DNA of 12,774 nucleotides from Actinomycetes bacterium. GTDB taxonomy: Bacteria; Actinomycetota; Acidimicrobiia; Acidimicrobiales; RAAP-2. Of this stretch, positions 1-6,071 are shown one piece after another. Where the stretch lies: NCBI GenBank assembly GCA_021777285.1, contig JAJYDR010000064.1, positions 1-12,774 of the forward strand. Direction: 5' to 3'. The position numbers were made by a program, and so were the translations under genes. A model generated the notes under the pieces. The model searched no databases. It was not told where the DNA came from and saw only the letters and a list, made by a program, of their open reading frames with translations. How positions within the stretch are numbered: position 1 is the stretch's first letter; each line of letters opens with the position of its first letter.

Positions 1-444
1 GAGGCGCCGACCGAGGTCGATGTGGTAGTCAAGCGATTTAGTCCCGTCGATCGAGAGCTGCACGACGGGGACGTCCGCCGCGGGAAAGACGTGGGCCAGT
101 ACCGACCACGTGCCGTGGTCGATGCCCCAGGTCCGATCGTCAAGGGCGACCGAGACGGGCTTGACGATCTCGGAGACCTGTTCGGCCACGTCGGGCGCCC
201 CAGGCGCCGGGTAGTCGAAATCGAACAGCTGCTGGGGAAAGCCGTAGAAGTCGTGGATCACCGGCGGGTTCGCCATCGAGGTCACCGCCGCGGTGTCGAT
301 GTACCAGTGCGCGGAGATCGCGAGCACCGCCCGAGGGCGGTCACTGAGCAGGCCGAACGTCGCCCACGCGTCGGTGAAGTGATTGTGCTCCAGGGTGTTC
401 ATAGGGGTGCCGTGTCCTATGAACGCGGCGGGCAGGGGGGCCAT
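1..444 (-). CDS. ygiD: YgiD/DODA-type extradiol ring-cleavage dioxygenase, N-terminal part (cut by window edge)
   Basis: This minus-strand frame is open from an ATG at 444 to the window edge and gives 148 residues with no stop, so the C-terminal part lies outside. The protein begins MAPLPAAFIGHGTPMNTLEH. It carries GHGTPMN (His11), ISAHWY (His46), HDFYGFP (His64) and GIDHGTW (His110), the conserved pattern of the LigB-like class III extradiol dioxygenases such as E. coli YgiD (4,5-DOPA extradiol dioxygenase). In this family N-terminal histidines bind a catalytic metal; the remaining ligand should lie in the missing part. These enzymes open catechol rings and are cytoplasmic. The start is supported by a GGGAG ribosome site (454-450) five bases upstream and by a good promoter (473-501). 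The gene is divergent from a MarR regulator that probably controls it. The natural substrate cannot be told from sequence. Family assignment is firm; the exact activity is not. Confidence 0.88.
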   Translation of the reverse strand, partial: MAPLPAAFIGHGTPMNTLEHNHFTDAWATFGLLSDRPRAVLAISAHWYIDTAAVTSMANPPVIHDFYGFPQQLFDFDYPAPGAPDVAEQVSEIVKPVSVALDDRTWGIDHGTWSVLAHVFPAADVPVVQLSIDGTKSLDYHIDLGRRL

Positions 445-472
445 GCTGTCTCCCAACGGTCGAGGTGACCCC

Positions 473-501
473 AGTGTAATGGTGAGTAGGTGACATATCA
501 A
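473..501 (-). promoter_or_regulatory. Promoter of the ygiD-like dioxygenase gene
   Basis: Read on the minus strand, a -35 box TTGATA (501-496, five of six matches to TTGACA) is followed after exactly 17 bp by a -10 box TACACT (478-473). Transcription would start near 466 and give a leader of about 20 bases with a GGGAG ribosome site before the ATG at 444. The -35 box lies inside the left arm of the palindrome at 496-512, so a bound regulator would block it. Confidence 0.6.
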
Positions 502-516
502 CAAAGTTGGTAGACT
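490..516 (+). promoter_or_regulatory. marR promoter, probably giving a leaderless transcript
   Basis: A TAGACT -10 box (511-516) lies six bases before the ATG at 523, so transcription would begin at or next to the start codon. No ribosome site precedes the ATG, which fits a leaderless message. A possible -35 box GTGACA (490-495) is 15 bp upstream, shorter than the usual 17 bp, so the -35 call is weaker than the -10 call. Confidence 0.5.
496..512. promoter_or_regulatory. Candidate MarR operator shared by the divergent ygiD and marR promoters
   Basis: TATCAAC-AAA-GTTGGTA is an inverted repeat with 7-bp arms that match at six of seven positions. It covers the -35 box of the minus-strand dioxygenase promoter and runs through the spacer into the first bases of the -10 box of marR. 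MarR-family dimers usually bind palindromes of about this size next to their own gene and repress it. A single operator serving both promoters is therefore likely, but this is inference from position and symmetry. Confidence 0.5.
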
Positions 517-522
517 GAAGCC

Positions 523-984
523 ATGAGTGAGATCACCTGGCTCGGTGCCGACGAGCTTGCGGCGTGGAAGGGCCTGGCGCTGATGAACCTGCAGCTGAGC
601 GCGACGCTTGGCCGCGCGCTCGCAGCCGACGGTCTCTCGTACCCGGACTACCTCGTGCTGACCACGTTGTCGGACCACGAGGACGTTCGGTGCCGCGTGG
701 TCGAGTTGAGTGACGAGCTCGGGTGGGAGAAGAGCCGGGCGTCACACCACGTGGCCCGCATGCGCCAGCGCGGTCTCGTTGAGAAGCAACGATGCCCCAC
801 CGATCAGCGCGGCGCCTACGTGGTCTTGACCGACGCGGGTCGCCGCGCGCTCGACGCCGCGGCGCCCGGACACGTGGCGACGGTTCGCCAGAACTTCGTA
901 GACCTGCTCACGTCCGAACAGCTGAACGCGGTGGCGACTATCTCGTCAGTCGTGTTGGCCCACCTCGCCAGCGTCCGCGACTGA
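523..984 (+). CDS. MarR-family transcriptional regulator
   Basis: The 153-residue product is the usual length for a MarR-family dimeric winged-helix regulator. A helical N-terminal dimerisation region (residues 10-50) leads to the DNA-binding part: ELSDELGWEKSRASHHVARM (about 61-80) contains the helix-turn-helix, and the segment EKQRCPTDQRGAYVVLTDAG (about 87-106) is the typical wing, with the conserved D-x-R-G. A C-terminal helix (118-150) completes the dimer interface. Such proteins often sense phenolic or oxidising compounds and repress a divergent catabolic or protective gene. Here the divergent neighbour is a catechol-cleaving dioxygenase, so a phenolic inducer is a reasonable guess. The ATG was chosen because a TAGACT -10 box sits six bases upstream and no earlier start has a ribosome site. 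Family certain, ligand unknown. Confidence 0.9.
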   Translation: MSEITWLGADELAAWKGLALMNLQLSATLGRALAADGLSYPDYLVLTTLSDHEDVRCRVVELSDELGWEKSRASHHVARMRQRGLVEKQRCPTDQRGAYVVLTDAGRRALDAAAPGHVATVRQNFVDLLTSEQLNAVATISSVVLAHLASVRD

Positions 985-994
985 CCCGTACGAC

Positions 995-1030
995 GACAAG
1001 ACGCCGGGACCAGTTGCCCGGCGTCTTGTC
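995..1030. terminator. Bidirectional hairpin terminator between marR and the cytochrome b operon
   Basis: A perfect 14-bp inverted repeat (995-1008 with 1017-1030, arm GACAAGACGCCGGG) encloses an eight-base loop. It sits 11 bases after the marR stop and 18 bases beyond the stop of the convergent cytochrome b C-terminal gene. No clear T-run follows on either side, which is common in high-GC actinobacteria. Being symmetrical, it could serve both converging transcripts. Confidence 0.75.
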
Positions 1031-1047
1031 CTAGACGGTCGCTATAG

Positions 1048-1989
1048 CTAGCCGCTGTAGTGCTCGCGCCAGATCAGTCGGTAGACCTTCACCTTGCGCG
1101 GGATGGACCGCAGGCCCGGGATGAAGGGCAGCAGTAGGAGCAGAATCGAGAGCAGCCCCATCAGCGCCGAGACCTGCACGTCGGCGTTGGTGCTGGAGTT
1201 GAACGGCGGCACCTGGTACCAGAAGGTGTAGAGCCACAGCCACGCCTGGCCCGGGTAGCTCCCCGTCTCGTTCATCATCCCCCACTGGCTTCCCAGGAGG
1301 TGCTGCTTCTGGGCCAGGTTGGCGAGGTAGGTCCCATCAGCGACGAACAACAGCGGCTTGGTGTAGTTCGTCGTGTAGAAACCGCCCCCCGTCACGAGGG
1401 CCTGGTCGAGTGCACCCGATCGGGCCATCGAGGTCAACTTGTTGATCAGTTCCGGCACCGGCCCGGCATTAGTCGCCGGTACATCGATCTGTCCGTTGCT
1501 CCAGGTCATCTTCGACGCGCTCGCCGTGTAGTTCGACACCCACGACTTCTGTTGGGAGGCGTTCGCACCCTTCCACTCGGTGAGTGCGGCGCTCAGCGAC
1601 TTGTCGTAAGGCAAGCTCGAGAGCGGGTTGATGACGAAGTCTCGGACCGTGTTGACGGGAATCGTCACACCAGCGAACTGGGCGAGCCTCAGGGGACCGA
1701 GGTTCTGACCCGGTGCCGCGGTGTTGTACGGCGCCCCGTACTGGGCGGTGACGGTTGACCCGTTCAGCTCGCCGAGTGCGGTGGTGGCGAAGTCGATCGG
1801 GTCGGCGTTCGACCACGCCTTGACCGTGATCGCGCGTTCGTCGGGCGAGCCGAAGAGCGTGGCGAGCAGGACCACGAGCAGCCCCACCACGATGATCGCG
1901 ATGGTGCCTTCCTTGATGATGTCGTAGGGGACATATTTGCCCTTGTACTCGGGCGCATCCACGTCGGGGCGAAATGGCTTCGTGCTCAC
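1048..1989 (-). CDS. Cytochrome b C-terminal (subunit IV/QcrB-like) membrane protein with large extracytoplasmic insertion
   Basis: The 313-residue protein has one helix near the N-terminus (about 29-47), then about 200 mostly polar residues, and two hydrophobic stretches at the C-terminus (about 249-260 and 271-292). The N-terminal helix plus ADPIDFATTALGEL resembles helix E and the following loop of b6f subunit IV. PGQAWLWLYTFWYQVPPF and LLPFIPGLRSIPRKVKVYRL resemble the end of cytochrome b (helices F and G). It would pair with the four-helix cytochrome b encoded just upstream to make the quinol-oxidising core of a bc-type complex. The Qo-site PEWY motif expected before helix F reads PGQAW (246-250), and the loop before it is enlarged by roughly 170 residues. 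The GTG start overlaps the upstream stop (GTGA), with CGGAG seven bases before it. Respiratory role is probable; mechanism is open. Confidence 0.65.
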   Translation of the reverse strand: MSTKPFRPDVDAPEYKGKYVPYDIIKEGTIAIIVVGLLVVLLATLFGSPDERAITVKAWSNADPIDFATTALGELNGSTVTAQYGAPYNTAAPGQNLGPLRLAQFAGVTIPVNTVRDFVINPLSSLPYDKSLSAALTEWKGANASQQKSWVSNYTASASKMTWSNGQIDVPATNAGPVPELINKLTSMARSGALDQALVTGGGFYTTNYTKPLLFVADGTYLANLAQKQHLLGSQWGMMNETGSYPGQAWLWLYTFWYQVPPFNSSTNADVQVSALMGLLSILLLLLPFIPGLRSIPRKVKVYRLIWREHYSG

Positions 1990-2612
1990 TTGGCGGCTCC
2001 GTTCTGCTCTTCAAACGGGGGGACGACGCCCTTGACCCGTACCATCAACACGTGGATGGCCGTCAGCAGCACAGCGACAAGCGGCAGCAAGACGATGTGC
2101 CACATCAGCATCTGTCCGAGGTTCAACACGTTGAAGATCGACCCCGCGCCGGTGGCGTTGATGCCGTCCTTGGCTTGGGTGGAGATCCACTGCGAGTCGA
2201 AGTTCGTTTGCGAGACATACCCCGTGAAGGCGGTTCCGACGGACGCGAGGAACGTGACGACACCGGTTACCCAGGTCAGGGACCGTCCGCCACGCCAGGC
2301 GGCCATGAAGAACTTGCCCCACAGGTGCACGATCATCGCGAAGAAGAAGATCTCAACACTCCAGAGGTGCGTCGAGTTCACGAAGTGACCGATCGACGAC
2401 GAGTGCCACCACTGCGGGCCGCGGATCGCCAGGATAATCCCAGACAGGATGACCATCATCAGCGCCGCGAGTGTCGTTACACCGAAGACGTAGATCCACG
2501 AGGAAACGTAGGCCGGCTGCGTGTCTGGTAGCAGCTTCTCGGGGGGCAGGTGGCCCGTCGCGCGCTTGCGCAGGCGCGTCGTCCACTGCCGATCGATCTC
2601 GGTGGTACTCAT
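1986..2612 (-). CDS. Cytochrome b N-terminal domain protein (b6-type, four heme-binding histidines)
   Basis: The 208-residue protein matches the N-terminal half of cytochrome b and is close to the length of cytochrome b6. Four helices are visible (about 38-63, 83-105, 115-135, 168-192). Heme ligands are His82 and His96 in helix B, 14 apart, and His172 and His187 in helix D. The 15-residue helix D spacing is the b6-type rather than the mitochondrial bc1-type value. SLTWVTGVVTFLASVGTAFTGY (111-132) is the usual helix C region. Its product would carry electrons across the membrane between the two quinone sites of a quinol:cytochrome c reductase. No Rieske or cytochrome c subunit is in the window. 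The start has a strong AAGGAG site (2623-2618) five bases upstream and overlaps the stop of the upstream small gene (ATGA). The downstream gene also overlaps, so the three are one operon. Confidence 0.88.
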   Translation of the reverse strand: MSTTEIDRQWTTRLRKRATGHLPPEKLLPDTQPAYVSSWIYVFGVTTLAALMMVILSGIILAIRGPQWWHSSSIGHFVNSTHLWSVEIFFFAMIVHLWGKFFMAAWRGGRSLTWVTGVVTFLASVGTAFTGYVSQTNFDSQWISTQAKDGINATGAGSIFNVLNLGQMLMWHIVLLPLVAVLLTAIHVLMVRVKGVVPPFEEQNGAAK

Positions 2613-2791
2613 CGGCTCTCCTTACGGCGGCTGCGACCGGGGAACGGCAGGAACAGCGCGGCGACGAAGGTGATGATCATCAACACGATGACGATGAAGT
2701 TCGCTACCGAGATGTTGATCACGCCCCAGTGGATGTAGTGCCCGTAGTTATTGAGCGGTATCAGGGCCGCTAACGACCAGAGATAAGCCAT
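2609..2791 (-). CDS. Small one-helix membrane protein of the cytochrome b operon
   Basis: This 60-residue protein has one clear membrane helix (about 26-48) followed by a basic tail (PGRSRRKESR), which predicts the C-terminus in the cytoplasm. A short aromatic stretch, NNYGHYIHWG, precedes the helix. I do not recognise a named family. It looks real because GGGAGGAA (2808-2801) lies nine bases before the ATG and its stop overlaps the cytochrome b start as ATGA, tying it to the complex. Small one-helix subunits are common in bc1 and b6f complexes, so an accessory or assembly subunit is the natural guess. The two histidines (18 and 21) near the membrane surface could interact with a cofactor, but nothing shows this. 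Confidence 0.7.
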   Translation of the reverse strand: MAYLWSLAALIPLNNYGHYIHWGVINISVANFIVIVLMIITFVAALFLPFPGRSRRKESR

Positions 2792-2890
2792 GCTTGCTCG
2801 TTCCTCCCAACTAGATCCGAGGTGCCCAGTCTTGCAGCACGAGCGTCGTGTCCGTGAGGTTACTTCGCAACGACGCGCGACGCAGACTAG

Positions 2891-3820
2891 TCACGCCACC
2901 GTTCTAGTTCCTGGCACTCGGTCGCGCGCGGTCTGGCGCAGGTGAAACTGAGTAACGCCTATGCACAGCGAGACCGCTCCGGCGATGTGCAGCTCGACGA
3001 GGACGACTGGAACGTGGGTCACGTACTGGACAAAGCCGATGACTGCCTGGATGAGCGCGATGATCACGAGTCGACGCACGCCCAGGCGCAGCGCGTCGGG
3101 GACGCCGCTACGCCAGATCGCGAAAACGAGTCCACTCACCAATCCGAGGAAGAGCACGGCGAGCACCGAGTGGACCCAGGCGGCGTCGGCGAAGGCGAAC
3201 GGCAGGCGCCGAGCCACGAGCTGGCCCTGCGCCGCACCGGCGTGGGGGCCCGAGCCGGTGGTGGCGGTGCCCGCGAAGAGGACGAGGACGAACGGGATCC
3301 AGAGCAGGCGCGCGATGAGACGGAAGTGCGGGTCGCGCACGTCCGCGCGCGTGCCGGGACCGTAGACGTACTTCGAGCGGTGATAGAGGATGGCCCCGAC
3401 CACGACCATCGCGAGCGACAGGATCATGTGGAGCGAGACCAGCCACGGATTGAGCTTGGAGTAGACGACGAAGGCGCCGAGGATGGCATCGGCGACCACA
3501 CCGAGCACCAAGAGACCGGAGAAACCAATGAGGTCACGTCGTCGCTCGGTGCGCAGCCACGCCGCGACGAAGGTCACGCCGGTCACGATCACGAGGACGA
3601 TGGTGACGATCCGGTTCGTGTATTCGATCAGGGGGTGTATCGACCACGAACCGGTGATCTGATGGCTGTAACAGGTGGGCCAGTCCGGACAGCCGAGCCC
3701 CGAGCCGGTCAGACGAACGGCGCCGCCGGTGAGCACGATCACGATCATCGAGAGAAACGAACTGAAGGCGAACCAGCGGAACTTCGGTGGCGGGACACGG
3801 AATCGGGGCGTCGAGGTCAC
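2891..3820 (-). CDS. ctaA: Heme A synthase, COX15/CtaA family
   Basis: The 309-residue polytopic protein belongs to the COX15/CtaA family, which oxidises heme O to heme A for aa3-type oxidases. After the first helix it has GGAVRLTGSGLGCPDWPTC (32-50), containing the conserved cysteine pair Cys44/Cys50. Further family marks are Glu66 in IEYTNR, His131 (SLHMILSL), TGSGPH (188-193), His217 (WVHSVLAV) and His278 (ELHIAGAV). Three of the four usual heme histidines are present; the one three residues after Glu66 is Asn69. I recall that asparagine is common there in actinobacterial CtaA, so this is probably lineage-typical. The GTG start is preceded by TAGGCT six bases upstream and no ribosome site, suggesting leaderless translation. 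It is divergent from ctaB and upstream of the cytochrome b genes, with a 99-bp gap, so co-transcription with them is possible. Confidence 0.93.
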   Translation of the reverse strand: MTSTPRFRVPPPKFRWFAFSSFLSMIVIVLTGGAVRLTGSGLGCPDWPTCYSHQITGSWSIHPLIEYTNRIVTIVLVIVTGVTFVAAWLRTERRRDLIGFSGLLVLGVVADAILGAFVVYSKLNPWLVSLHMILSLAMVVVGAILYHRSKYVYGPGTRADVRDPHFRLIARLLWIPFVLVLFAGTATTGSGPHAGAAQGQLVARRLPFAFADAAWVHSVLAVLFLGLVSGLVFAIWRSGVPDALRLGVRRLVIIALIQAVIGFVQYVTHVPVVLVELHIAGAVSLCIGVTQFHLRQTARDRVPGTRTVA

Positions 3821-3826
3821 CCCCGC

Positions 3827-3832
3827 AGCCTA
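3827..3832 (-). promoter_or_regulatory. -10 box of ctaA (leaderless)
   Basis: TAGGCT on the minus strand (3832-3827) stands six bases before the GTG start at 3820, so the transcript would begin at the start codon. The region where its -35 box should lie (about 3850-3855) overlaps the ctaB -10 box. The two promoters could therefore compete for polymerase. No good -35 sequence is visible. Confidence 0.45.
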
Positions 3833-3848
3833 CGTAAGGCGGCACTTC

Positions 3849-3854
3849 TAGACT
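3849..3854 (+). promoter_or_regulatory. -10 box of ctaB (leaderless)
   Basis: TAGACT lies seven bases before the ATG at 3862, with no ribosome site between. The same hexamer occurs six bases before the marR start. The expected -35 position (about 3826-3831) overlaps the divergent ctaA -10 box. No good -35 match is seen. Confidence 0.45.
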
Positions 3855-3861
3855 GCCACCC

Positions 3862-4776
3862 ATGACCATTGAGGTGTCGAAGGGTTTTTCGACCACGGAC
3901 GTGCTGAAGGGCTACCTCGCACTCACCAAGCCGCGGATCATCGAACTATTGCTGGTGACCACGATTCCGACGATGGTCGTCGCGGCCAACGCCATACCCG
4001 GGCTCTGGCTCGTAGTCGACACCCTGATCGGTGGGACGCTCGCAGCGGCCGGGGCCAACGCGTTCAACATGGTCATCGATCGCGACATCGACGCCATCAT
4101 GGAACGCACCAAACGCCGCCCCCTCGTGCGCGGCGTCATGAGCCCTCGCGCCGCGACGGTCTTCGCGGTAGCACTCGAGGTGGTCGCCTTCGCCGTCCTC
4201 GCGGTCTGGGTGAACCTGCTCGCGGCGTGGCTCGCGGTCGCGGCGATGCTCTTCTACGTGTTCGTCTACACGATCTGGTTGAAACGTCGCAGCAAGCAGA
4301 ACATCGTCATCGGTGGCGCCGCGGGCGCGGTGCCCGTACTCGTGGGTTGGGCCGCCGTCACGGGCAGCCTCTCGTGGACGCCGGTGCTGCTGTTCCTCGT
4401 GGTCTTCATCTGGACACCACCGCACTTCTGGGCATTGGCCGTGCGCTACCGGGACGACTACAGCGCCGCCCACGTGCCGATGATGCCGGTGGTCGCGTCG
4501 CTTCGCCGCACGACCCTTGAAATCCTGGTCTACACCGTCATCATGTGGGTGCTGACGGTGCTCATCGGACCCGTCGCCCACTTGGGATGGATCTACGCCG
4601 TCTCGTCGATGGTGCTCGGTGGGTTCTTTACCTTCTACGCGATGCGCCTCTTCCGCCACGCGGTCCACAACCGCGCCGACGCGGGGGAGGCCATGCGCTT
4701 GTTCCACTTCTCGATTACCTACCTGACGGCCCTCTTTGTACTCATGGCGGTGGATGTCCTTGTCAAAGCTCGTTGA
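3862..4776 (+). CDS. ctaB: Protoheme IX farnesyltransferase (heme O synthase)
   Basis: The 304-residue UbiA-superfamily prenyltransferase adds a farnesyl group to heme B to make heme O, the substrate of CtaA. LTKPRIIELLLVTTIPTM (21-38) is the conserved start of the family. The first catalytic motif reads NMVIDRDIDAIMERTKRRPL, with Asn69, Asp73 and Asp77 expected to bind magnesium and diphosphate. A second conserved loop follows YTIWLKRRSKQNIVIGGAAG, and FIWTPPHFWALAVRYRDDY is also characteristic. About eight hydrophobic helices fit the fold. The length is normal for actinobacterial CtaB. The ATG is preceded by a TAGACT -10 box and no ribosome site. It overlaps the following TlpA-like gene by 23 bp, so both are co-transcribed. 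With divergent ctaA it supplies heme A for cytochrome oxidase. Confidence 0.95.
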   Translation: MTIEVSKGFSTTDVLKGYLALTKPRIIELLLVTTIPTMVVAANAIPGLWLVVDTLIGGTLAAAGANAFNMVIDRDIDAIMERTKRRPLVRGVMSPRAATVFAVALEVVAFAVLAVWVNLLAAWLAVAAMLFYVFVYTIWLKRRSKQNIVIGGAAGAVPVLVGWAAVTGSLSWTPVLLFLVVFIWTPPHFWALAVRYRDDYSAAHVPMMPVVASLRRTTLEILVYTVIMWVLTVLIGPVAHLGWIYAVSSMVLGGFFTFYAMRLFRHAVHNRADAGEAMRLFHFSITYLTALFVLMAVDVLVKAR

Positions 4777-5317
4777 AAAGTGGCGGCGGGGGCACCCCTC
4801 GCCGATGATGTTCGTCTCGTTGGGCATCGGTACGGCGGTCGCGGTCGCGCTGATTGTCGTGGTCTCGCTCCTGACCGGTGGTCGCTCGTCGGCCAACGCC
4901 CTGGTCGGCACCGAGGCGAGCACCTTCACGTTGCCCACGCTCTCGGGGAGCTCGGTGACAGCCCCGTACGCCACGGGACATCCCACCGTGATGGTCTTCA
5001 TGGCGAGCTACTGCGCGCCCTGTCGTGCGGAACTCCCACACCTGGTCGCCTACCTGTCGGACCACTCGACTGGCTCGGTGCGGGTGATCGGCATCGACAC
5101 GAGTGACCAGCGCCGCGCCGCGCTCGCCTTCGTGCACCACGACGCTGTTCCCTTCCCTGTGGCGTTCGACCCGAACAGCACCGTGGCCGCCTCGTTCCAA
5201 CTGCAGGCCATCCCCGACACCGTCTTCGTGAACGCCCAGGGGAAGGTCGCCAACGTGGTCATCGGCAAGATCACTCCCGCGCAGTTCGCGAGCGACGTCG
5301 CGGCGATCAACAGTTAG
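4754..5317 (+). CDS. Membrane-anchored thioredoxin-like (TlpA/ResA-type) thiol-disulfide protein
   Basis: From the ATG at 4754 the product has 187 residues: a short basic cytoplasmic end, a membrane anchor (about 19-41), and a thioredoxin fold outside the membrane. The redox motif is CAPC (Cys87, Cys90) after VMVFMASY. The cis-proline loop is QAIPDTVFV (Pro154). These are typical of TlpA/ResA proteins, which reduce cysteines in apocytochrome c or in copper sites of oxidase subunits. Position directly after ctaB, with a 23-bp overlap, supports a role in oxidase or cytochrome c maturation. A TTG at 4736 and ATGs at 4805 and 4808 are alternative starts. I prefer 4754 because it keeps a positively charged segment before the anchor and is coupled to ctaB; its ribosome site is weak. 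The general fold is certain, the partner is inferred. Confidence 0.85.
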   Translation: MSLSKLVEKWRRGHPSPMMFVSLGIGTAVAVALIVVVSLLTGGRSSANALVGTEASTFTLPTLSGSSVTAPYATGHPTVMVFMASYCAPCRAELPHLVAYLSDHSTGSVRVIGIDTSDQRRAALAFVHHDAVPFPVAFDPNSTVAASFQLQAIPDTVFVNAQGKVANVVIGKITPAQFASDVAAINS

Positions 5318-5339
5318 CCGTACTCTCGGGCGCGTCGGA

Positions 5340-6071
5340 TCAGTCGAAGCGGAAGGTCCGGGCGGCGAGCAGTGGCGCGCCGCACGCCCAGAGCACGAGT
5401 GAGAGCCAATCACCGCCCGTCGGGTTGAGGCCGAGTCCGAGGATCCGGTGCAGCGCCTCCGCGAGGGCTCCCGAGGGGAGCGCCACCGCGATTCGTCCGA
5501 CGAGACTCGGCAGCGACGTCACCGGTACGACGATGCCCGAGAGCAGCAGTAGGACGAGGTAGAGTCCGTTGCTCGCGGCGAGGTTCACCTCGGCTCGAAG
5601 CCACCCGGCGAGACCGAGCCCGATGCCGGCGAGTCCCATGGAGCCGAGCAGGATCACGAGGACGACAGCCATGGCCCCGTGGACGCCACCGTGCGGGCGC
5701 CAGCCGAGTCCCACGGCGACCACTGCGACGACGGCGACCTGGATCACCTCGGTGACCAGCACCCCGGCGATCTTCGCGCCGATCAGGCGACGACGCCCGA
5801 GGGGGGTCACGTAGAGACGGCGCAGCACGCCAAAGGAACGCTCGAAACCGGTCGCGATCGAGAGCGCCACCATGGCGGTCGAGAGCACCGAGAGGGCGAT
5901 GATCCCGGGAGCGATGAAGTCGACGCGGTGCACGGTGGGACTCGCGGTCACCCGGGCCAGCGAGAAGAAGACGAGCAGGAGCACCGGGATCGCGATCGTG
6001 AGCAGCAGCGTCTCGCCGCGGCGGACCGTCATGCGTACTTCGGCCCGGGTCTGGGCCCACCACGCCCTCAC
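5340..6071 (-). CDS. ABC-2 type transporter permease (DrrB-like)
   Basis: This 243-residue membrane protein has about six hydrophobic segments. It shows the ABC-2 pattern: a first helix after a short amphipathic N-terminus (MRAWWAQTRAEVRMTVRRGE), an arginine-rich coupling segment FGVLRRLYVTPLGRRRLIGA, and GIVVPVTSLPSLVGRIAVALP before the last helix. It is the expected length for a DrrB-type exporter subunit. The GTG start overlaps the stop of the ATPase gene (GTGA) and has GGAG six bases upstream, so the two are translationally coupled. It should form the membrane channel with that ATPase and export a hydrophobic compound; substrate unknown. It ends 22 bp from the convergent TlpA-like gene with no clear terminator between. 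Confidence 0.88.
   Translation of the reverse strand: MRAWWAQTRAEVRMTVRRGETLLLTIAIPVLLLVFFSLARVTASPTVHRVDFIAPGIIALSVLSTAMVALSIATGFERSFGVLRRLYVTPLGRRRLIGAKIAGVLVTEVIQVAVVAVVAVGLGWRPHGGVHGAMAVVLVILLGSMGLAGIGLGLAGWLRAEVNLAASNGLYLVLLLLSGIVVPVTSLPSLVGRIAVALPSGALAEALHRILGLGLNPTGGDWLSLVLWACGAPLLAARTFRFD

Noticed and set aside
22..468. Open plus-strand frame of 148 codons at the left end
   Set aside because: It is the antisense shadow of the dioxygenase gene. Its translation is rich in Arg, Val, Asp and Gly without family motifs, while the minus strand gives clear LigB-type motifs.
2792..2890. Separate promoter or terminator between ctaA and the small membrane gene
   Set aside because: A TAACCT on the minus strand lacks a usable -35 box, and the CACGA-GCG-TCGTG hairpin (2838-2850) is too short to call. 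The operon may simply continue from ctaA.
2942..3865. 307-codon plus-strand frame opposite ctaA
   Set aside because: The product is dominated by Asp, Glu, Arg and His, typical of the antisense of membrane-protein genes in high-GC DNA. ctaA on the other strand has unmistakable motifs.
3946..5001. 351-codon minus-strand frame opposite ctaB and the TlpA-like gene
   Set aside because: Same highly charged shadow composition; it crosses two well-supported plus-strand genes.
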